Numbered from the stretch's first letter, positions 1-7,697 are shown. The stretch is 50,831 nt of DNA from DASXSB01 sp036506275 (GCA_036506275.1 DASXSB010000103.1:1-50831); one strand, 5' to 3'. The notes: generated by a model from the letters alone, not told the origin. Numbers and translations: made by a program.

Positions 1-559
1 AGAGATACTGGTCGAGGTCCTCCTGGGTGAGCCAGGCCGTTCCGTAGATGCGCTGGAGCATCGGGTTCTTCTCGTCGCCGCGCCAGTAGGCCCCGGACGA
101 CGAGAGCAGCTTGAAGGCCTTGATCGCCCCGGTGGACGCGACGTGCGGTCCCCGGCAGAGGTCGACGAACTCGCCCTGCTGGTAGAGCGACACGCGAGGC
201 GCGTCGATGCCCTCGAGGATCTCGACCTTGAACGGCTCGTCACGCTCGCGGAAGAAGCCGATGGCCTCGTGCCGATCCATCTCGCGCCGCTCGAAGGGCA
301 GATCGGCCTTGACGATCTCGCGCATGGTCTTCTCGATACGCTCGAGATCGTCAGGCGTGAACGGCTCGGGCTTGGCGAAATCGTAATAGAAGCCGTCCTC
401 GATGGCCGGACCGATAGCGACCTTGACGCCGGGGAACAGCCGCCGGACGGCCTGGGCCATGACGTGCGAGGTGGAGTGCCGGACCGTGGAGAGGGGCGAG
501 GGGTCGCAGTCGAACTCGCCGGTCAGCCTGAGGTGGCGCTCTTCTTCAGCTTCGGCCAT
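1..559 (-). CDS. thrS: Threonyl-tRNA synthetase, N-terminal part (runs off the window)
   Basis: Attaches threonine to tRNA-Thr in the cytoplasm. Only the first 186 residues are in the window; the gene continues past base 1. The visible part is the editing domain: an HxxxH pair (His28, His32) in RHSTSHVMAQAV, then DGFYYDF and the CRGPH motif of the second additional domain, which hydrolyses mischarged Ser-tRNA. In the E. coli enzyme the HxxxH pair sits near residue 73, so the N-terminal TGS domain (about 60 residues) is absent here. No upstream start can supply it, because tRNA-Val lies 37 nt upstream. The start is the ATG at 559. The gene is probably co-transcribed with that tRNA. The family call is secure; only the C-terminal part is unseen. 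Confidence 0.95.
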   Translation of the reverse strand, partial: MAEAEEERHLRLTGEFDCDPSPLSTVRHSTSHVMAQAVRRLFPGVKVAIGPAIEDGFYYDFAKPEPFTPDDLERIEKTMREIVKADLPFERREMDRHEAIGFFRERDEPFKVEILEGIDAPRVSLYQQGEFVDLCRGPHVASTGAIKAFKLLSSSGAYWRGDEKNPMLQRIYGTAWLTQEDLDQYL

Positions 560-596
560 ACACTCCTTGAGCGGTGATCGTGCGAGCCCCGTGAAA

Positions 597-671
597 TGGT
601 AGGCTCGGGCGGTTTCGAACCGCCGACCTCCTCTGCGTCAGAGAGGCGCTCTCCCACTGAGCTACGAGCCT
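597..671 (-). tRNA. tRNA-Val (anticodon GAC)
   Basis: The reverse strand folds into a full cloverleaf. The acceptor stem AGGCTCG/CGAGCCT is followed by an encoded ACCA end (CCA at 599-597). The D stem is GCTC/GAGC, the anticodon stem is CCTCT/AGAGG with loop CTGACGC, giving anticodon GAC (Val), and the T arm is GGCGG-TTCGAAA-CCGCC. U8, A14 and the TTCGA of the T loop are present. It lies 37 nt upstream of thrS on the same strand. Confidence 0.97.
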
Positions 672-688
672 ATCCAAGAGTAACGGCC

Positions 689-718
689 ATGCTACAGGGG
701 CGCCGGCACGGGTGTCAA
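689..718 (-). promoter_or_regulatory. Promoter of tRNA-Val (and probably thrS)
   Basis: On the reverse strand there is a perfect -35 box TTGACA (718-713), an 18-nt spacer and TAGCAT (694-689) as the -10 box. It would start transcription about 10 nt before the tRNA. Seen by inspection only. Confidence 0.65.
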
Positions 719-730
719 GGCGCCGACGGC

Positions 731-1795
731 TCATCTGAGGATGTTGGTCATCGTCTGGTCGACGAGAATGTAGCGGAAGCGGGCGAGGATCGGAAACCCG
801 GTCTTGCTGATCACGTCGGGTACCGGCGGGAAGGGCTGAGCCAGCCGGATCGCGTTGAGCGCGAACGCATCCATGTTGGCCGAGCCCGTCGATTGCTTCA
901 ACGAGATGAACGGCACGTGGCCGTCCTTCGCGATCCCGAACTCGATGACCAGCTCGCCCTCGCGCCGGACGCATCCATAGCGATCCGGCGCCCCATCGGC
1001 GCAGGGAAACCCCCACTTGTCCTTGATGGCCCGGCGGACCCGGTCGAGGTAGTCGCTGTACTTCGGGTCCGGCGAATCGAGGGGCACCGCCTCGCCCTCG
1101 ATGCCTCCCCGCCCCTGCCCCCGTCCGCCAGCCCCGCCGCCACGGCCGAGGGACTTCAGATCGAAGACCGGATCAGGGGGAATCGCCGCCACCTGGGAAC
1201 CGGGCGCGCCGCCGCGTGACGGCGCCGAGGGCGGAGCCGACGGTGCGGGCGGCGATGTCGCGGAGGCGGGCGGCGCGGCCGGCGCCGTCGCCGGCGGGGC
1301 CGGAGCAGGCGCAGGAGTCGGCAGTGCGCTCTTCGCTTCGGGCGGCGGCGGCTCGGGTGGCCTCGGCGACGGCTTGTCCGGCTGCTGCGTGGGGCGCTCG
1401 CGCACCGGCTCGGAGGGGCGCGCGGCGACTCGCGGCGGCCCCGGCGGTCTGGACTTCGCCTCCGCGGGTTTCGGTGGTGGCGATGGGGCGCGTGCCGGAG
1501 CCGCGGGCGCCGGCTTGGCGGCCGGTGGCGTCGGCGCCTCCGGGGGACCCGGCGTGCGCGCCGCGGGATTTCCGTGCGGCGCCTCGTCCTTGATCTCCGG
1601 CAGCTCGACGAAGAGCGGCTCGCCGCGCTTGACCGTGTAGGCGGACCGCGGGCCGCCGAAGTACACGATCAGCGCGATGACCAGGGCGTGGAACGCGACG
1701 GAGAGCGCGATCCCGATCAGCGGCTCGTCGCGCATCCGGCGCCGTACGGCCCGAAGCCGGCCCCACACGACTTCGAGCCGTTCCCGCCACCCCAT
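731..1795 (-). CDS. TonB-family energy-transducing protein
   Basis: This 354-residue protein has the TonB plan: a short cytoplasmic N-terminus, one membrane anchor (about residues 28-46), a long Pro/Ala-rich periplasmic linker (about 80-230), and a C-terminal TonB/TolA-like domain with the YSDYLDRVRRAIKDKW start and a VIEFGIAKDG strand. It would pass proton-motive force energy to outer-membrane receptors or act in a related envelope role. An ATG at 1804 is also possible. I chose the ATG at 1795 because a perfect TATAAT (1812-1807) lies 11 nt before it, which would place the 5' end at or inside the 1804 codon. No ExbB/ExbD genes are in the window. The gene follows the DAHP synthase gene by 64 nt. 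Confidence 0.8.
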   Translation of the reverse strand: MGWRERLEVVWGRLRAVRRRMRDEPLIGIALSVAFHALVIALIVYFGGPRSAYTVKRGEPLFVELPEIKDEAPHGNPAARTPGPPEAPTPPAAKPAPAAPARAPSPPPKPAEAKSRPPGPPRVAARPSEPVRERPTQQPDKPSPRPPEPPPPEAKSALPTPAPAPAPPATAPAAPPASATSPPAPSAPPSAPSRGGAPGSQVAAIPPDPVFDLKSLGRGGGAGGRGQGRGGIEGEAVPLDSPDPKYSDYLDRVRRAIKDKWGFPCADGAPDRYGCVRREGELVIEFGIAKDGHVPFISLKQSTGSANMDAFALNAIRLAQPFPPVPDVISKTGFPILARFRYILVDQTMTNILR

Positions 1796-1859
1796 GACCG
1801 CCATCGATTATAGAACGGTGGCGCCGATCACCCGCGCGATCGGCCCCTCCGCCGCCCCG

Positions 1860-2876
1860 TCAGACGGTTCGGTCAACGGCTTCCGCCACCCTCCGGATCT
1901 TCGCGATCACCTGGGTGAAACGGTCGGGCTTGAGCGACTGCGGGCCGTCGGACAGCGCCTCGGCCGGACGCGGATGCACCTCGATGATGAGACCGTCGGC
2001 GCCGGCCGCCACCGCGGCCATGGCCATGGCCTCGACGTATTCCCAGTGACCGGTCCCGTGGGACGGGTCGACCACGACCGGCAGGTGCGAGAGCTTCTTG
2101 ACCACCGGCACCGCGTTGAGGTCGAGCGTGAAGCGGGTCGAGGTCTCGAAGGTGCGGATGCCCCGCTCGCACAGGATGACGTTGGGATTGCCGCCGGCCA
2201 GCACGTACTCCGCCGACAGCAGCCACTCCTGGATCGAGGTGGACATGCCGCGCTTGAGCAGCACCGGCTTCCGCGTCTCGGCCACTCGCCGGAGCAGCGA
2301 GAAGTTCTGAATGTTGCGCGCGCCGATCTGGAGGATGTCGGCGTGCTCGGCCACGACGTCGACCTTGTCGGGCTCCATCACCTCGGTGACGACCGGCAGC
2401 CCGGTCTCGCGCCGGGCCTCGTCCAGGAGCTTGAGGCCTTCCTCTTCCAGGCCCTGGAACGCGTACGGCGAGGTCCGCGGCTTGAACGCGCCGCCCCGGA
2501 GGACGGCCGCGCCCGCCGCCTTGACCTTCGTCGCCACCTCGAGCAGTTGTTCGCGTGACTCGACGGAGCAGGGCCCGGCCATCACGGCCAGCCGCTTGCC
2601 GCCGATCGTAACGTCGCCGACCTGGACCTTCGTCGACTCGCTCCGCACCTCGCGGCTGGCCAGCTTGAAGGGTTGCAGGATCGGCTGCACCAGCTCCACG
2701 CATTCGAGCGACTCCAGGCTCTGGAGCCGCTCCTTGCCGCGGTCGTCGCCGACCGCGCCGATGACGGTCCGGAGCTCCCCGCGGATCGTGTGCGGCGTGT
2801 ACCCCATCCGGCGGATGCGATCGCACACGTCGTCCATCTCGGCTTCCGTCGATCCCGACCTGAGCACGATGATCAT
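1860..2876 (-). CDS. aroF: 3-deoxy-7-phosphoheptulonate (DAHP) synthase
   Basis: First step of the shikimate pathway: condenses phosphoenolpyruvate and erythrose 4-phosphate. The 338 residues fit the class that carries an N-terminal regulatory (FXD/ACT-like) domain at residues 1-70, followed by the TIM barrel: AGPCSVES (100-107), RGGAFKPRTSPY (127-138), LLKRG, RGIRTFE and DPSHGTG. The barrel motifs include the metal-binding Cys103 and phosphate-binding residues. An upstream TTG (2921) is possible, but the ATG at 2876 has a strong AGGGAGAGGGA Shine-Dalgarno and the 2921 codon falls in the T run of a terminator. Expression appears to be controlled by a Phe/Tyr leader peptide and attenuator just upstream. 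Because that leader reads Phe and Tyr, this is likely a main entry enzyme for aromatic amino acids. The symbol is by family; the isozyme class is inferred. Confidence 0.95.
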   Translation of the reverse strand: MIIVLRSGSTEAEMDDVCDRIRRMGYTPHTIRGELRTVIGAVGDDRGKERLQSLESLECVELVQPILQPFKLASREVRSESTKVQVGDVTIGGKRLAVMAGPCSVESREQLLEVATKVKAAGAAVLRGGAFKPRTSPYAFQGLEEEGLKLLDEARRETGLPVVTEVMEPDKVDVVAEHADILQIGARNIQNFSLLRRVAETRKPVLLKRGMSTSIQEWLLSAEYVLAGGNPNVILCERGIRTFETSTRFTLDLNAVPVVKKLSHLPVVVDPSHGTGHWEYVEAMAMAAVAAGADGLIIEVHPRPAEALSDGPQSLKPDRFTQVIAKIRRVAEAVDRTV

Positions 2877-2923
2877 GTCCCTCTCCCTCACTCCGATCGT
2901 TTGCGGCACGACCAAAGACAAAA

Positions 2924-3023
2924 GGCCGCGGGCTTCACACCCGCGGCCTCGATCAGCCTGTCACCGCGGGCGTTCGGTCCGCCCACGGCGCTTTCGGTCT
3001 AGGTCAGAGCGCCTGGGCAGACC
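2924..3023 (-). promoter_or_regulatory. Phe/Tyr transcription attenuator of the DAHP synthase gene (mutually exclusive hairpins plus terminator)
   Basis: Five segments on the reverse strand can pair in alternative ways. A (3023-3008, inside the leader ORF) pairs with B (2992-2976) over 16 bp with one bulge and one GU pair. B (2990-2980) pairs with C (2972-2962) over 11 bp. C pairs with D (2947-2938) over 10 bp. D (2948-2940) pairs with E (2932-2924) over 9 G-C-rich bp with a 7-nt loop, followed by TTTTGTCTTT, an intrinsic terminator. A ribosome stalled at the Phe/Tyr codons leaves A free, so A:B forms, then C:D, and the terminator is blocked. A ribosome reaching the stop codon covers A, so B:C forms, then the D:E terminator. 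This logic is inferred from pairing; the pairings are seen directly. Confidence 0.85.
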
Positions 3024-3076
3024 TCGGCGAAGTAGTAAAAGAAGAACCCGAAGTGCCGTCCCGGCGCCGTGTTCAT
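2999..3076 (-). CDS. Phe/Tyr leader peptide of the DAHP synthase operon
   Basis: A 25-codon ORF starting at ATG 3076 and ending in TAG. Residues 9-16 read FGFFFYYF: five Phe and two Tyr in eight codons, the hallmark of a ribosome-stalling attenuation peptide, here matched to two end products of the pathway opened by the next gene. No Shine-Dalgarno is visible. The predicted -10 box ends 13 nt before the ATG, so the message probably starts only a few nt before it. An in-frame GTG at 3091 lies in the -10 region and is unlikely to be used. The stop codon lies just before hairpin segment B. Confidence 0.88.
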   Translation of the reverse strand: MNTAPGRHFGFFFYYFAEVCPGALT

Positions 3077-3089
3077 GAGCGTGCCCGAC

Positions 3090-3119
3090 ACTGTACCCGG
3101 CTCGCAGAGCGCCGGTCAA
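3090..3119 (-). promoter_or_regulatory. Promoter of the DAHP synthase leader transcript
   Basis: TTGACC (3119-3114), an 18-nt spacer and TACAGT (3095-3090) on the reverse strand. The -35 box overlaps the last codons and stop of the upstream VTT-family gene, so the aroF leader has its own promoter. Transcription would begin near 3083, about 7 nt before the leader ATG. Confidence 0.65.
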
Positions 3120-3841
3120 GAACTTTTCCGGTGGGCCTTGCCCGCCGCGGGCTCTTTGGCGCGATGGAACCGCTTGATGATGCGGTCACGGTAGTAATAG
3201 ATGGGCAGGCAGAGCGCGGTGATGGCGGCGATGAAGATCGCGGCGTAGACGTACTGCTGCTCGGCGACGTGGGCGCCGAAGTAGGAGCTCATCCAGGTGC
3301 CGGGGATCCGCCCCAGCGTGGAGACGACGGCGAACACCCAGAACGGCATCGGGCTGATGCCGAACAGGTAGGAGATGATGTCCTTCGGGAAGCCCGGGAT
3401 CAGGTAGAGGATGAAGCAGAGGATCGCGCCCTCCGCTTCCAGGATGAAGTTCATCCGGTTCCAGTGGTGCTCGCTGAGCCAGGGGCGCACGAGCGGCTCC
3501 CCCCACTTCCGACCGACACCGAAGCAGAAGAGTGTGCCCACCGTCAGCCCGATCGTGGAGTAGACGAGCCCCCAGAATGTCCCGAAGAGCGCGCCCCCCA
3601 CCGGGCCCGTGATCTCGCCGGGGATGGGCGAGATGATGACCTGGAGCGCCTGGATCGCGATGAAAACCAGGGGCGCCATCCAGCCCCACGACCGCACCGT
3701 CTCCTTGAGGAAGTGCTTGTCCTTGTACAGCCGGACCACGAAGTGAACGACGGGATGGTCGACGACGACGAGCCACACCACGAGGCCGAGGAGGACCGCC
3801 ATGATGGCCGAGACCAATGCCCAGCGCGCGCGGTCGCTCAT
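3116..3841 (-). CDS. VTT/DedA-family (TVP38/TMEM64-like) membrane protein
   Basis: A 241-residue inner-membrane protein with about six hydrophobic segments. The VTT (SNARE-associated) core is recognisable: the IPGEITGPVGGALFG stretch near residue 85, the GRKWGEPL turn, and PGFPKDIISYLFG near residue 155. DedA/VTT proteins act in lipid scrambling or flipping and membrane homeostasis; the exact substrate here is unknown. The start is ATG 3841 (MSDRARW); the reading frame upstream of it is arginine-rich and not protein-like. The gene lies 29 nt downstream of the amidase gene on the same strand, so the two probably share a transcript. Confidence 0.85.
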   Translation of the reverse strand: MSDRARWALVSAIMAVLLGLVVWLVVVDHPVVHFVVRLYKDKHFLKETVRSWGWMAPLVFIAIQALQVIISPIPGEITGPVGGALFGTFWGLVYSTIGLTVGTLFCFGVGRKWGEPLVRPWLSEHHWNRMNFILEAEGAILCFILYLIPGFPKDIISYLFGISPMPFWVFAVVSTLGRIPGTWMSSYFGAHVAEQQYVYAAIFIAAITALCLPIYYYRDRIIKRFHRAKEPAAGKAHRKSS

Positions 3842-3870
3842 CGGACGCCGCGCGCGGGGAGGCTCACCGT

Positions 3871-5280
3871 TTACAGGAGCGGACGACCCTCGTTCCAGGG
3901 GCACGCCACCTCGTAGGCTCGCGCTGCCGCCAGCACGGTGCGGTCGGCATGACGACGCCCGACGATCTGCAGGCCGACGGGAGCACCGTCGTCGGTGACG
4001 CCGGCGGGGACGCTCGCCGCCGGCTGGCCGGTGAGATTGAAGGGGTACGTGAACGGCATCCACCCGAGCGGCGACACGCCCTCGCCCTCGATCTCCCGCG
4101 GTGGTGAGGCCTCCACCGCGAACGGCGGCACCGCGGTGGTGGGCGTGAGGAGGAGGTCGAAGCGGGCGAGAAAGGTCTGCGCTTCGAGCCAGTACGCGTT
4201 CACGCGCCGCAGGGCGTGGATGTAGTCATGCGCGCTGATGCTGCCGCCGCGCCGGACGAACTTGACGAAGGTCGTATCCAGCATCGATTCCGCGTGCGGA
4301 AGCTGATCGGCCCACGCCGCGTAGAACTGGGCCGCGATCAAAGTCGAGAACGCCTCTTCCGGATTTTCCCAACCCGGATTCACGACCTCCACGTGACACC
4401 CGAGCGACTCGAATTCCGCCGCCGCGTTCTCGCACAACGTGCGGACACGAGCGTCGACGGGCGCGTATCCGAGATCGGGCGTCCACGCCACGTGCAGCCC
4501 CTTGATCCCCGCCTCGCAAGCCTCGACGTAGGAACCGACTTCCGGCGGCAACGACGCGCGGTCGCGATCGTCGCCGCCCGCGATGACGTCGAGCATGGCG
4601 GCCGCGTCCCGCACCGTGCGCGTGATCGGTCCCACGTGGGAGACGTGCTCCCAGCCGGGGAAGCCCGAGTGGTGCGGCACCCGTCCGTACGACGGCTTGA
4701 ACCCGAACACATTGCAGAACGCGGCAGGGATGCGAACGGATCCGCCGCCGTCCGTGCCGAGAGCCAGCGGACCAAGGCCGCTCGCCACCGCGGCGGCGGC
4801 GCCGCCGGAGGAGCCGCCCGGCGTGAGGTCGAGCTGGTAGGGATTGCGGGTGGGACCGAAGAGCGGGTTGTCGGTGATCGCCTTGTGACCGAACTCCGAC
4901 GTGTTCGTCTTGCCGAGGATCACCGCCCCCGCCGCCCGCAGGCGCGCCACCGAGATCGCGTCCTCTTCGGGCAGGATCTCCGCGAAGAGTCGCGACCCTC
5001 CCGTGGTGCGGATCCCGCGCGTGAAGAGCACGTCCTTGATCGATACCGGCACCCCGTGGAGGGGGCCGATCGGCTCGCGCTTCATCACGGCGATCTCCGC
5101 CTCGCGCGCGGCCGCGCGCGCGACGTCGGGGGTGACGAGACAAAACGCATTGAGACGTGGATTGAGAGCCTCGATGCGGGAAAGCAGCGCCTCCGCGATC
5201 TCCACCGGCGAGATTTCTTTCTTTCGGATCATCGCGGCGAGGTCGAGGCCGGAACGCCAGACCAGCTCGTCGGACACCAT
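3871..5280 (-). CDS. Amidase (amidase signature family)
   Basis: Hydrolyses a carboxamide to acid and ammonia; the substrate cannot be read from sequence. The 469 residues carry the full Lys-cisSer-Ser triad: Lys82 in SIKD, the GGSSGG loop at 155-160, and nucleophile Ser181 in DGGGSVRIPA. It resembles GatA and other amidase-signature enzymes, but no gatB or gatC is nearby, so a catabolic amidase is more likely than an aminoacyl-tRNA amidotransferase. Start ATG 5280: a TACAAT -10 box (5293-5288) ends 7 nt before it and there is no Shine-Dalgarno, which suggests a leaderless message. It is divergent from the gene at 5306 and its -10 box overlaps that gene's. Confidence 0.92.
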   Translation of the reverse strand: MVSDELVWRSGLDLAAMIRKKEISPVEIAEALLSRIEALNPRLNAFCLVTPDVARAAAREAEIAVMKREPIGPLHGVPVSIKDVLFTRGIRTTGGSRLFAEILPEEDAISVARLRAAGAVILGKTNTSEFGHKAITDNPLFGPTRNPYQLDLTPGGSSGGAAAAVASGLGPLALGTDGGGSVRIPAAFCNVFGFKPSYGRVPHHSGFPGWEHVSHVGPITRTVRDAAAMLDVIAGGDDRDRASLPPEVGSYVEACEAGIKGLHVAWTPDLGYAPVDARVRTLCENAAAEFESLGCHVEVVNPGWENPEEAFSTLIAAQFYAAWADQLPHAESMLDTTFVKFVRRGGSISAHDYIHALRRVNAYWLEAQTFLARFDLLLTPTTAVPPFAVEASPPREIEGEGVSPLGWMPFTYPFNLTGQPAASVPAGVTDDGAPVGLQIVGRRHADRTVLAAARAYEVACPWNEGRPLL

Positions 5281-5305
5281 CTGAGCGATTGTATCATCCA
5301 GGCAA

Positions 5306-6487
5306 GTGCAGGCTGCGCAGCGTGTCCTCGAGCTGGACCGCCACGGCAACCTCCTCACCGCGCTCCGGTGGTCGGCGGCCGGCCGGCTGGCGGCGGCCAC
5401 GGTCAGGATCCCGGACGGCCGCTGGGTGACGATCCAGCCGGCGGCAGACGCGTCGGCGGGGAGCGCGCCCGACCGGCTCTGGCTCGGGGCACGTCCATTC
5501 GTGCGCTCCCTCTCCCTGAGCGCCTTCGAGCCCCTCCCCTACGGCGCCGTGACCTTCATTCCCACCCTCGCCGAGCCGGCGCGGCTTCCGCCCGGCGCCG
5601 GCACGGCCGTGCTCAATCTGGTCGCGACGCTCGCCGCTGATCAGGGCCGCCCCTTGCTCGCCTATGCGGGCCCGTATCCGGGGGAAGAGCTGTTCCTCGC
5701 GCTGCTCGAGTCGTTTCGCTACGAGACCGCGGGGGACGATCCGCTGGGCGCCTTCCGCCGTGGCGAGCTGGCGTGGCGGCCGGCGCCGCACGAGCGGCTC
5801 TTCACGCGCGACGGGACGTACGTGCAACTGCGCGAACGCGTGGAAAAGGTCGTGCGCGAGGGGCGGACGTACGTGCGCCCGGACTGGCAGGGCGTGCGCC
5901 GTCACGCTCCGCGGCGGGTGCGCGACGTCGACGGCGCCGTCGTGTGCTCGCTGTGGGCGCTCGACACCGTGGTCGAGGACCATCTCGTCGTCGGCGCCGA
6001 TGGCGAGCTCATCCGTCGCCTCGACCCCGCGCCTGCCTCCGCCGAGGTCGGTCCTCTGGCGCCGGCGGTGCCGGAGGGTCTCGTAGCGGTGGTGGCCGGG
6101 ACGAGCGCGGCGCCGCTCCACGCCGCCATCGCCGCCGAAGGCGATCGCATGCGTTTCGCCTGGGGTCCGGTGGACCGCGATCTCGTCGCCGTCAGGGGTG
6201 ACGACGTGTGCTTCGCATCCGTGCTGCGGGCCCTCGTCGTCGCCCGCGTGCAAGGGGCGCCCACCCGCGCGGACGCGCTCGGCATCGGCCTCGCCGCCCT
6301 CACCGAGCTGGCCGCGCTCGTCGGCGACACGCTGCGCGCGCGGGCGCAGGCGCGGCTCCTCACGCTTCCGGAATCGGCGCAGGCGGCGACGCTTTCGACG
6401 GTGCCGGCCGGGGACGGTGCGAACGCGCGCCGGATCGTGCGCGCGGTGGAGGCGCTGGTGGAGGACTCCCTCAGGCCACCGCGCTGA
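5306..6487 (+). CDS. Conserved-looking hypothetical protein
   Basis: I do not recognise this 393-residue protein. It is soluble-looking, without signal peptide or membrane segments. It has several coherent acidic and aromatic motifs (YAGPYPGEELFLALLESFRYE near 140-160, RDGTYVQLRERVEKVV, RTYVRPDWQGVRRH), a central DGAVVCSLWALDTVVEDHLV block, and an Ala/Leu-rich helical C-terminus. Codon use is like its neighbours, and it is the only long protein-like frame here. It starts at GTG 5306, where TATCAT ends 8 nt before it (leaderless type). Its 3' end overlaps the convergent M50-like gene by 17 nt. That neighbour is part of a possible peptide-modification unit, so a related role is conceivable but unproven. 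Confidence 0.7.
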   Translation: MQAAQRVLELDRHGNLLTALRWSAAGRLAAATVRIPDGRWVTIQPAADASAGSAPDRLWLGARPFVRSLSLSAFEPLPYGAVTFIPTLAEPARLPPGAGTAVLNLVATLAADQGRPLLAYAGPYPGEELFLALLESFRYETAGDDPLGAFRRGELAWRPAPHERLFTRDGTYVQLRERVEKVVREGRTYVRPDWQGVRRHAPRRVRDVDGAVVCSLWALDTVVEDHLVVGADGELIRRLDPAPASAEVGPLAPAVPEGLVAVVAGTSAAPLHAAIAAEGDRMRFAWGPVDRDLVAVRGDDVCFASVLRALVVARVQGAPTRADALGIGLAALTELAALVGDTLRARAQARLLTLPESAQAATLSTVPAGDGANARRIVRAVEALVEDSLRPPR

Positions 6488-7697
6488 TGACGAGCCAGAG
6501 ATTGAACGCGATGAAGGCGGCCACGGAGACGCCCGACAGCGCCACGTAGCCGATCCACACGCCCTCTTCGTGGGTGAGGCGGGCCGGCCAGTGACCGCGC
6601 AGGAGCGCGCCCACGAAGGCGAGGGCGTCGTGCTTGAGGGTCGGCGTGCCGAGGACGTCCACGAGCACGTGATAGCCGTCCATCTCGATGAAGCAGAACG
6701 GATAGAGCGCGAGCGCGAACGCCTGCCACTGCACGATCCCCGACGTCGCCGCGAACGCCTGCATGAAGCCCGGCGCCGACGAGGCCGCGATGAGGAACCA
6801 CGCGGAGCCGAGGACGAGGTGCACGAGGGCGCCCGACACCGCCGTCACCACGCGCGCGCGGCGGCTCGTCATGAAGATGTCGGTCACGTCCACGTAGAAC
6901 GTCGGCACGAAGCCGTGGAGGAACGTGAAGCCGAACTCGCGCACGCGGCGGCCGTAGTGGACGCAGGCGAGGCCGTGCACGATCTGGTGGGCGGCGAGGG
7001 TGAGGATGAACAGGAGCTTGACGCTGACGAGCGCCATCACCGGATGCGCGCCGAGCCCCGCCGCCACCGCTTCTGCGTTGGACCACAGCCGCACGCCCAC
7101 CACCAGCCCGGCCGCGCCGAGGAGCAGGCAGGCGACGGCGGCCACGCGCGTGAAGAGCAGGAAGCCGCCCCACCGGTACAGCCGCTGGAAGAGCGGCTGG
7201 ACGTCGCGGCTCGCGATGACGACCCGCTCCAGGATGGTGAAGCCACCTTCGAGCGCGGCCGCGAGGGGGTGCCGCCGATTGCGCGCGAGCGCGCGGCGCA
7301 GCCGCGACGCCGGGCGCATCGTGAGGAGCTGCGAGTGCTGGAGCTTGCGGATGAGCGCGGGCAGGATCTCGAAGTTGAACTCGCCGTACTTGAGCACGTA
7401 CGCGGTCGCCATCTCCTGCAGCGACGTGTTGCCATCCATCTGCTCCCACAGGAAACGCTCGGCGTCGGAGAGGAGCAGGAAGCGGTCGTTCTGGCGGTTC
7501 TTCAAGATGTAGCGCCGGTGCTGTCCCACCCGCGAGTTCACGACCGCCAGCTCGTAGACGTCGGGGTCCACGCGCTGCGGACGGAGTTGCACGAAGGCGG
7601 GCGCGCTCGCGACCTCGCGAACCTGGAAGGTTTCCTCGCCAGGCTGGCGGACGAGGAGCTCGAGCTTGGCGCGGCGGGGAGCGGTCCCTTCCGTCAT
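6471..7697 (-). CDS. PqqD-like domain plus M50-like membrane protein with altered HExxH
   Basis: 408 residues. Residues about 60-128 form a PqqD-like winged helix (YILKN..., FLLLSDAERFLWEQMDG, LIRKL). PqqD-type domains bind peptide precursors (RRE). From about 175 the protein has several membrane segments and the layout of the peptide zinc metalloprotease (YydH/M50-like) family: AAHQIVHGLAC at 236-244, VPTFYVDVTD at 264-273, and EMDGYHVLVD at 338-347. The M50 motif HExxH is HQIVH here (His237, Gln238, His241), so the catalytic Glu is replaced, while the distal Asp340 is kept. It may be an inactive or non-proteolytic member. It follows the cNMP-binding gene by 10 nt. Start ATG 7697 (MTEGT). 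Confidence 0.75.
   Translation of the reverse strand: MTEGTAPRRAKLELLVRQPGEETFQVREVASAPAFVQLRPQRVDPDVYELAVVNSRVGQHRRYILKNRQNDRFLLLSDAERFLWEQMDGNTSLQEMATAYVLKYGEFNFEILPALIRKLQHSQLLTMRPASRLRRALARNRRHPLAAALEGGFTILERVVIASRDVQPLFQRLYRWGGFLLFTRVAAVACLLLGAAGLVVGVRLWSNAEAVAAGLGAHPVMALVSVKLLFILTLAAHQIVHGLACVHYGRRVREFGFTFLHGFVPTFYVDVTDIFMTSRRARVVTAVSGALVHLVLGSAWFLIAASSAPGFMQAFAATSGIVQWQAFALALYPFCFIEMDGYHVLVDVLGTPTLKHDALAFVGALLRGHWPARLTHEEGVWIGYVALSGVSVAAFIAFNLWLVISAVA

Noticed and set aside
1101..1640. Long open frames on the strand opposite TonB and many other genes
   Set aside because: They are antisense or out-of-frame shadows of real genes in G+C-rich DNA, with Arg/Ala/Gly-rich, non-protein-like sequence.
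3116..3916. Large forward frame over the VTT gene
   Set aside because: Asp/Glu/Arg-rich antisense shadow with no domain; the reverse strand gives a clear membrane protein.
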